Source of the DNA: Dipteris shenzhenensis
Lineage: Eukaryota > Polypodiophyta > Polypodiopsida > Gleicheniales
Assembly (NCBI GenBank): GCA_047967505.1
Contig: CM106540.1
DNA: 64,000 bases
Reading direction: 5' to 3' (one strand)
Shown here: one piece after another, positions 57,780 to 64,000 of the stretch
Layout: each line of letters opens with the position of its first letter
How positions within the stretch are numbered: position 1 is the stretch's first letter
Notes under the pieces: generated by a model
Database searches by the model: none
What the model saw: only the letters and a program-made list of their open reading frames with translations
What the model was told of the DNA's origin: nothing
Program-made: the position numbers and the translations under genes

Positions 57780-58634
57780 TTGCGCAATCATGTACTAGCA
57801 GCAAAAGGAGGAAAAAGGGAAGAAGAAGGGGGGAAGGCGGGGTGGGGCGACGTCCAAGCCAAGCCAAAGACCGACCCTAAGGCAAGGCCAAGAGGAGAAG
57901 AAAATGCCAACAAATGGGATGAGGACCTACATGGGCAAAGGAAGGTACGGCCAAAGAAGCAAAATAGACAAGCAAAGAAGGGAGCGGCGGGAAGGTGGAA
58001 GGAGAGGGGGACGGTGATGGTCACGTGCTAGAGCAAAGCGCAGGCTACAAGCTCTCAGGTTTTATGCAACCACATGAGCAAGCCCTGATCTGATAAAGGT
58101 GCCTTCATTTTTCATTTTTTACGACAAAAGAAGAGAGAACAAAGAAACATAAGATGATGATGATGATGACAAGAAGTTGGCACTTACTTAAACAATGGTA
58201 AAAAAGGAGGAAGCCCAATAAGAAATCAAAGTGGAGCCACCTAAGACGTGTGAAGATCCACAAGAACAAAAACACACAGTCCAAGCCAACACCATAAAAT
58301 GCCAAGGAATTAATAAAAAGGACATCCAATCAAGCGAAAAGATGACAGCAAAATCACATCATCTTGTTGGTTAAATGGCTTGCAAATTGGCCAATAAAAG
58401 CCACATCCATTAATAATTTATGCTGTCACTGTAACAAAATCAGGTCCTGCCACTTAATCACATAAAAGTATCTCACATCCCAGATATTAGCACCTAATAA
58501 AATATTTGCATTGCCCAATCACCGTGGTTCTAAATAGGTTTGCAAGCATATACTACTTCAAACACAGACAGACCACGTGACAGTCATACTGATAGATCTC
58601 ATCAAAGAAAAGCATGCAATGAAGATATACTCAC
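57780..58634. other. Right end of the 8-kb transporter intron
   Basis: Purine-rich DNA (57,800-58,020) giving Lys/Arg-rich frames, then AT-rich DNA up to the splice donor at 58,634. A short (GAT)n tract lies at about 58,155-58,170. No coding feature seen. Confidence 0.5.
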
Positions 58635-58804
58635 GAATACAGCTGGACATTTTGCCAGTACAGCGAGTCATCATTCCTCTTCATAAGAAACTCGGTGTAA
58701 ACACCTGCTAACGCCGAAAGGAAAGCTGACACAATCCCCAAAACGTATCCTTCAAGTGGGGCCAAGAACAATCTCTCACAATCTGTTTCTCCACAACCTT
58801 TAAT
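58635..58804 (-). CDS. Nucleotide-sugar transporter, exon (second seen)
   Basis: 170 bp. Acceptor TTGTACAG/ATTAAAGG, donor TATTC/GTGAGT. It reads IKGCGETDCERLFLAP, then a membrane helix (EGYVLGIVSAFLSALAGVY) and TEFLMKRNDDSLYWQNVQLY. The LSALAGVYTE and SLYWQNVQLY motifs are highly characteristic of the CMP-sialic acid/UDP-galactose transporter family. The exon ends in phase 2 with TC, completed to Ser by the next exon 8 kb away. Confidence 0.95.
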
Positions 58805-58980
58805 CTGTACAAAACAACTTGCATTAAAAAGTGCCTTGGAAAATTTATAGGCCTCTTTTGTCTAATAAGCATCATGCTCCATTTAAGCCTTTTGTGAAAG
58901 TGAAAATCCTTAAAAGAGTAATAAACATCATGCTTCATTTAGGCCTCGTCTGTGGTACTTGCAAAACATACGCGAATTAC

Positions 58981-59059
58981 CTGACTAGTGGTTGTGCCAA
59001 TCATTAGTAATACAATGGCCATCCACTGGAGATATGATAGCCTCCTCTTTAAAAACATC
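58981..59059 (-). CDS. Nucleotide-sugar transporter, exon (first seen)
   Basis: 79 bp. The acceptor reads TACTCTTGTAG/G and the donor CAG/GTAATT. The first base completes a codon from the missing upstream exon (an Arg codon would fit). The 26 codons then give MFLKRRLSYLQWMAIVLLMI followed by GTTTSQ. The (L)KR(K/R)LS..QWMAI motif is a strong family signature at the start of a transmembrane helix. The exon ends in phase 0. Confidence 0.92.
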
Positions 59060-59121
59060 CTACAAGAGTATGAAAAACAAACAAGACAAAGGATGAGATA
59101 TTTGATTTCCAATGCTTCGAA

Positions 59122-59128
<7 letters not shown>

Positions 59129-59180
<52 letters not shown>
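59129..59180 (+). repeat. (CT)n microsatellite
   Basis: 52 bases of uninterrupted CT, 70 bp upstream of the transporter exon acceptor within the 5' intron. On the gene's own strand it is (GA)n. Confidence 0.95.
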
Positions 59181-59185
<5 letters not shown>

Positions 59186-59700
59186 GGCCTTCTGTACAGA
59201 CATTAATAAACTTCTCTGCCTGCCCTGCAGCACCACCCGCTCTGCCTCCCCACAGCTCCATCCCTCCCTGCCTTCACCCCTGCCTCAGCTCTCTCCCTCT
59301 CTCCGCCCAGCTCTCTCCCTCCATGCCCTGCAGCTCTCCCCCCATGCCTGCCCCCTCTCCAGGGTTTTCACACCTCCCTCTGCAGCCATCCCACCTGTTG
59401 GATTAGAGTTGGTCATATTTCCAGAGGCTGTCCACAGATGGAAAGGATCTGTGCAAGGTTTACAGAAGAGAGAGGCTGCGATGAGACAGGGATGACATCA
59501 GCATCTGTATAGACATCTATCTCAGCATGTACGGGCTGGTCTAGAGCAGATCCAGAAGCCGGAAGGGGCCCGGCAGGAGGCAGGACTGCAGCAGGATGGA
59601 GGTGTGGCTGTTTGGCAGACTTAGGCTGGATTTGGGGCAGAGAACGGAGCTGAATTACATGGCCAGGTGGGCCAGCAAGAGCCCTCAAATGGGAGCCCTT
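59181..59700. other. C-rich spacer, no gene supported
   Basis: CTCCCTCC-rich DNA to about 59,400, then GC-moderate DNA. Frames on both strands lack recognisable motifs. I searched for the missing N-terminal transporter exons here and did not find them. Confidence 0.45.
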
Positions 59701-59709
59701 TGGGGCATT

Positions 59710-60630
59710 CATAGAACAGTCGGCTGGTAGGGGGATTCCAATCAGCCCACTAAGGGCTGGCTTGTCGTTTTTTGTTGGGAAGGGTCTTGTGGCCTATAAA
59801 AGGGGGCCTTGGGCCTCCATTGGCATCACTTGGAGCAGCCTTCAGAGAAGCAGATAATAGGTGCCCACGATGTTCCCAAAAATAAAATACGTTAATTAGT
59901 TTTTACAAGGCGTGGGCATAGGAGGGATAGGGACATGCGAAGGTCAAAGATTGATTCCCCAGGTTTCGAGAAGTTTCCAGAGGGCCCGATTCCAGAAGTT
60001 ACTTTCTGCCCCGCGCAACTATATAGAGGGGAAGGAAGAGACGAGCAACATATCAATCGAAAAGAGGCAGATAAGACAGCCTAAACAGCGGCCTCTCACG
60101 CGGAGGGATTGAAGGAAAGCCTTGATTAAGGCTTTATATGAAAGATTAAAGCCTTTTGCCTCCCTTGGGCCAATATTCAGGAGGTGAAGAAGGGACAAAG
60201 GTGCTGCAAGCTAAGCTTGAAGTGCTGCCCATCTAGGCTGACCACTCGGGCAGCAAGGTGGAAGGATCATTGGACAGAGTGTCTACATAAGCTCAGAGAA
60301 GCACGCGAGCTCAGAGATCTAGAGGTGCCAAGCAGATAGTAGGAGAGCTTTGGTAAGATTGGAGGACCACGGTTTGGTGGGAATCTGCATCTCTTTTGTA
60401 TTGTGTCCAGTTTTTTGGACTGAAATATATCATTGTGGATTCTATATCCGTCTTGGATGCACTGTCTATTTACTGGCCTGCACACACATCTATGGTTGTG
60501 AAGTATACACAAGTAAAGAGTTTGATTCCGTACTGAAACACTTCCGCATGTAATTCCTGGGCCCATCTACCAGTCTTCCGCTACGGGATACCCTCTAGTG
60601 GGATTTCATTTCTAACACCAACCCCCCCCC
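59710..60630 (+). mobile_element. Possible LTR-like remnant
   Basis: A good TATA box, CCTATAAAAGGGGG at about 59,795, is followed by a leader-like stretch. Near 60,340-60,620 there is GGTTTGGTGGGAATCTGC and TTGTATTGTGTCCAG. The end is AGTGGGATTTCATTTCTAAC then a C run. No partner copy, primer site or pol was found, so this is tentative. Confidence 0.25.
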
Positions 60631-61450
60631 CCCTCCAGCGTTCTTGATCGCGTTCCACCCAAGCATGCATTTTCACATCTCAGCCCCTCCGTTCCGCATT
60701 TGATCAGCCCTCCTGCATTTCCCCTCTGCTGCAGGCTGATGTCCTGCTGCATTTCGGCTTACTGCAGGCTCAGGTTCTGCTTGATTTCTGCTCTGCTCAG
60801 CCCGCCTCCTTCGTCAGGTCAGTTTTGCTCTACTGCACTCGGGTCATTTCGACGTGCAGGGCATGAGGCTGAGAAGGGACCTTTCGAGGTAAGAAGAGAG
60901 GCAGACACAAGGAAGGCCATCTTGGGATTTCTCCCGTTGCTTCCAACGGGCACCCCAATGGGGTCATCCACCCACCCCCAGGTGTGAATGTGCCCTTAAA
61001 CTGGGACATTTACCTCTCATAATGGGAAACAAGAAAGGACTTTTGGAACGTGGTTCGAAGGGCAGGTTGGGGTTATTGAGGACCATTTATTAATGCACCT
61101 AATGCTTGGATTGATGCATGGGAGACACGGAAACCGAGGGTGCTATTTAAGGCTTTTGAAAGGTTATTGAGAGATTATTCCACTCAAAGAAAGGCCTCTC
61201 ACCTTTCAGCCCAAGAAGCAGAAAGACAACGATGGGAAGGAAGGGCAATGGGCCCTTGCTTCTTCTTCTTCTTTTTCATGAAAAGGACTTCTATTAAGTA
61301 CGAATAGGGTCGGGCCCTTGCTTCCTCTCTAACTGAAGGAAAAATCAAGAAAACAGCACAATCAAAGCACCATGGAATAAGGAAAAAGAGGAGACAAGGA
61401 GGAAGAAAAGAAGCAAAAAAATCAGCAGCTCAAACAGCTACGGAAAGGAG
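60631..61450. other. Spacer, no gene seen
   Basis: Mixed-composition DNA with no supported open frame, except possibly the plus-strand frame at 60,700-60,987, which lacks any recognised motif. Confidence 0.4.
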
Positions 61451-61920
61451 AGATCGATGACATCAACAACCGCCACAAGTGTAGTGGTTTGCAAACAGAT
61501 AGCATGGCTATATAGAAGGCAGCCACCACGGCCTCTGCCTCAGCAGCTTCAGCCTCAGCCTCAACTTCAGCATCATCATCATCAGCAACATCGTCATCAT
61601 CATCATCATCCTCATCACCACCCTTGGCGGTGGCAGAAGCACCAACACCAATATCGACATTGACATCGGAGTCGGCATCAACGACGGCCTCAACATGCTT
61701 TAGTACTCCTCTTTCTTGTCACCCCTACCCCTTAGCCAGCCACCCTTCCCCTCTACAATCAGACTAACCTCCGCTATACTTCAGCATCATCATCATCAGC
61801 AACACCGTCATCATCATCATCATCCTCGTCACCACCCTTGGCGGTGGCAGAAGCACCAACACCAATATCGACATTGACATCGGAGTCGGCATCAACGACG
61901 GCCTCAACATGCTTTAGTAC
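61445..61920 (-). pseudogene. Asp/Glu/Ala-rich minus-strand frame, duplicated
   Basis: On the minus strand a frame reads EAVVDADSDVNVDIGVGASA then an acidic run (GGDEDDDDDDGVADDDDAE). In the left-hand copy it continues through VEAEAEAAEAEAVVAAF to a TGA at about 61,445. It looks like part of an acidic protein exon, but no domain is recognised. It might instead arise from expansion of CAT/ATC triplets. The opposite-strand Ser/His-rich and Met-rich frames are less plausible. Confidence 0.3.
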
Positions 61921-61991
61921 TCCTCTTTCTTGTCACCCCTACCCCTTAGCCAGCCACCCTTCCCCTCTACAATCAGACTCACCTCCGCTAT
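61565..61991 (+). repeat. Recent tandem duplication, 214 bp x 2
   Basis: Copy 1 (61,565-61,778) and copy 2 (61,779-61,991) both run from CTTCAGCATCATCATCATC to CACCTCCGCTAT or the variant AACCTCCGCTAT. They differ at three positions (ACATCG/ACACCG, CCTCATC/CCTCGTC, GACTAACC/GACTCACC), about 98.5% identity. Confidence 0.95.
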
Positions 61992-62039
61992 CTCCTAGAT
62001 GTCCCCATACCACTCCTTCATAACCCATCCAAATAAGAT

Positions 62040-62800
62040 ACCCCATAACATTCATCAGGCACACCAACTTTCACCTAAGGCCTGAGAGTAGCTCGTCATT
62101 GAAGTTCATCACCTACGTGCACAAGAGCTGGAGCAAGTAGTTTTATTCATAGGCTTGGAGAGGTTTACACCAGTTTCCCTACACATGGACCCTTAAAACC
62201 ATCAATCACATTCACAAGGTAGAGGATCCCAAGAGCCCCAAAAACTACAAGACCATTATGATTGGACATGTCATGTCCAAGATTATGCATGAGTGCTCAA
62301 CACAAAGATTATCCGGTTTGCAAAGCTCCAAGGACTCAGTGCCGAGGGACACGTAGGCTTCCTGGCCAATCACACAACTCTAGATCACATACTCACACTC
62401 AGGTGTCATTAAGGAGGCTAGAGCACCGAGACGAAGGGTTTATTGCTACTTTTTGGAATTCTCCAAAGCTTTTGATACAGTGCCGAGAGCTCGCCTCGTA
62501 GAATAGTTGCACAAGCTAAGGTATGGTCAAGAGATCATTTATGTACTTTCTTGATCATTTATGTAGTCATGGCACTCTATGAGAGCGTCTCAAGCATGCT
62601 CCGAACGGGTGCAAGGTAATTAAAGATAATCATGAGCACTTTGGGGTCAAACAAGGTTGTCCATTGTCACCAACCTTGTTTAGCCTCTACCTAGATCAGC
62701 TCGAGAATTTCATTGGGACACTAGGGGAAGCAAGGTGCTCTCTCGTTGGCTCGCTAATTCAACTCCTCCTATATGTAGACGTTGAAACCGGCCTCTAATC
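62040..62800 (+). pseudogene. Decayed non-LTR reverse transcriptase
   Basis: Plus-strand pieces in changing frames read VEDPKSPKNYKTIMIGHVMS, FSKAFDTVPRARLVE and a G(V)KQGC-LSPTL-type motif followed by SLYLDQLENFIGT-like sequence near 62,640-62,720. These correspond to RT motifs before the catalytic box, with many stops. The expected YADD region near 62,770 (CTATATGTAGACG) is degraded. It is a dead LINE-type fragment, different in sequence from the LINE at 26-33 kb. Confidence 0.6.
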
Positions 62801-64000
62801 ACACAGAGGGCAATGGAACTAAACCTTTAATCACTTCAGCACTTATTTACAGCTCACAAAGCATATATCACAACCATTAATCATTGCATGATCACCATTT
62901 GGCATTTACCCATTTGTTCACAAACAAAACCACTGAAAAAGGCATGGAGGCTAGAATGCCCCTGCTCAACGAACATAGACAAGTGCATCCGATTGGCCTC
63001 AAACACTGTGGCGCCCCTTTCGGTATTTCTTTATATTTCACAGTAAAATGATTACAAGTTGCATCTGGGAGACCTTCCCTGCAACTGAGCACGCAGCCCC
63101 AATTCACTGAGCCTTCGCAAGGCTTTCAAGCATAGAACACCATCACATAAGTGCACTTAACCCATAGGCTCAATCCAAAGGCATTCTCTTTTCCGAGTGC
63201 AATTCCATTGGCTCTCTAGATGCAATCACACTACACCCCAGCTGCACTCTCTTTGAGTGGTTTCTAGATGACATTCACAAAGCTTTTCAAAGCTCCAAAA
63301 TAAAATCAGCAAAGTACCCAACCAAAGAATGACTCATGTAGCACTGCCTGGGCACCTGTGAACCAAGAAAGAGACGGCACACGAGGCCAACCAATAGCTT
63401 ATGGCAAAAAGAAATTGCAGTAGCAAAATCACAACTCACCAAACCCTGAAAACTCAACCAAGTCCTTGAAGGGGCAAATTGATGTGTGTGTGTGTGTGCC
63501 TATGGGCTTTGAGTCCCTGCAAGAAGTGTGTGAGTGTAGGTGTGCTAGAAGGTTCTAGTTAGGTGTGTCAAGTTGTTACGCTCTAGCCGAGGTAGCATGA
63601 CCTCAGAAGAATCAGTCGACATTTCCCTTAAAGGATCTATATTTGTAATATATATATTTGTTTGCGCTTCATGTAAATGATCGGGAGGGAATTAATGTCA
63701 AGGTCCTAGGTGAGGGTTGATAGCACCAAACTAGGTGGATCTAAGGCTAAGGGCCTAATGCAAGGAATGTGCCTAGGGGCAAAGGATATTAATGCATCCC
63801 AAGAGAGGGGTGAAATGTTGCATTAGGAAGGCCCTGTGATGATGACATGTGGCATCTAGATCCATCTAGGGAGATGGGGCTTGTTGAAGCTAGAGAGAGA
63901 AGAGAATGTGTGATTCACATATGTTTTTCTGATTCGTAATTCTCTGTCAGCTCGTATGCTTTAGCAAGGTTGGCCGGGAGGAAAGAATTGGTGTTGCTCC
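62800..64000. other. Right-edge DNA, no gene seen
   Basis: There is a short (GT)n at 63,482-63,498. No recognised frame was found, including on the minus strand where the N-terminal transporter exons might have been expected. Confidence 0.45.

Larger units (their letters stand above)
49848..59059 (-). other. Nucleotide-sugar transporter gene, five 3' exons (partial)
   Basis: The minus-strand gene span covers exons at 58,981-59,059, 58,635-58,804, 50,459-50,627, 50,212-50,289 and 49,848-50,000. Joined, they keep one frame through four GT-AG introns of 176, 8,007, 169 and 211 bp. They encode about 215 residues ending in TAG. The product matches the plant CMP-sialic acid transporter-like/UDP-galactose transporter family (Nuc_sug_transp), Golgi membrane antiporters that exchange a nucleotide sugar for the nucleoside monophosphate. 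Members run about 320-340 residues, so about 110 N-terminal residues are missing. Those exons were not seen to the right of 59,059 and probably lie outside the window. No stop or frameshift disrupts the part seen. Confidence 0.92.

Noticed and set aside
57780-58031. Lys/Arg-rich 83-residue plus-strand frame
   Set aside because: It comes from purine-rich intronic DNA next to the truncated LINE; no motif, no splice context.
61508-61696. Met/Leu-rich minus-strand frame and His/Gln-rich plus-strand frame
   Set aside because: Both are alternative readings of the CAT/ATC triplet run; the acidic minus-strand frame is the more plausible one, though still uncertain.

Overview
This looks like a window of nuclear DNA from a land plant with a large, transposon-rich genome. 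The evidence is plant-type Ty1/copia and chromodomain Ty3/gypsy retrotransposons with initiator-tRNA-Met primer sites, L1-type LINEs, a plant serine-rich-protein-like gene, and a multi-exon nucleotide-sugar transporter with GT-AG introns of up to 8 kb. The long introns, dense microsatellites and decayed elements would suit a fern, lycophyte or gymnosperm, but the sequence alone does not settle the lineage.

Only two ordinary cellular genes are convincing. On the plus strand at 11.9-13.7 kb is a compact gene with a TATA box, a cluster of ACGTG elements, a leader intron and a 103-residue product carrying the CxC...GSFRCxLH motif of plant serine-rich-like proteins. On the minus strand, five exons between 49,848 and 59,059 encode the C-terminal two thirds (about 215 residues) of a CMP-sialic acid/UDP-galactose transporter-like protein. 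All four internal introns are GT-AG and phase-consistent. One is 8 kb long and holds 5'-truncated LINEs. The N-terminal exons were not found and probably lie beyond the right edge.

Layout: 1-3.4 kb is the 3' half of a decayed Ty1/copia element. 4.6-9.8 kb has three diverged copies of an AT-rich repeat with a tRNA-like module. 11.9-13.7 kb is the serine-rich-like gene, followed by a LINE tail at 13.7 kb. 14.4-21.1 kb is tandem repeats and (GA)n/(GT)n arrays, interrupted at 17.2-19.2 kb by an LTR-like segment and unknown coding remnants. 21.3-25.1 kb is a broken, multi-exon coding unit of a family I cannot name, with a foldback repeat in its intron. 26.0-33.3 kb is a nearly full-length L1-type LINE on the minus strand with a 15-bp target-site duplication. 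34.2-38.4 kb is a Ty1/copia element with both LTRs, primer site, polypurine tract and 5-bp duplication. 41.7-47.8 kb is a patchwork of copia and chromovirus pieces. 49.8-59.1 kb is the transporter gene. 59.2-64 kb holds simple repeats, an LTR-like remnant, a recent 214-bp duplication of an Asp-rich frame and a decayed reverse transcriptase.

No functional pathway links the genes. The window is mainly a record of repeated retrotransposon insertion and decay around two host genes. The most novel-looking content is the unknown protein at 21.3-25.1 kb. Premature TAG/TGA stops in the retroelements look like transition decay at methylatable cytosines.
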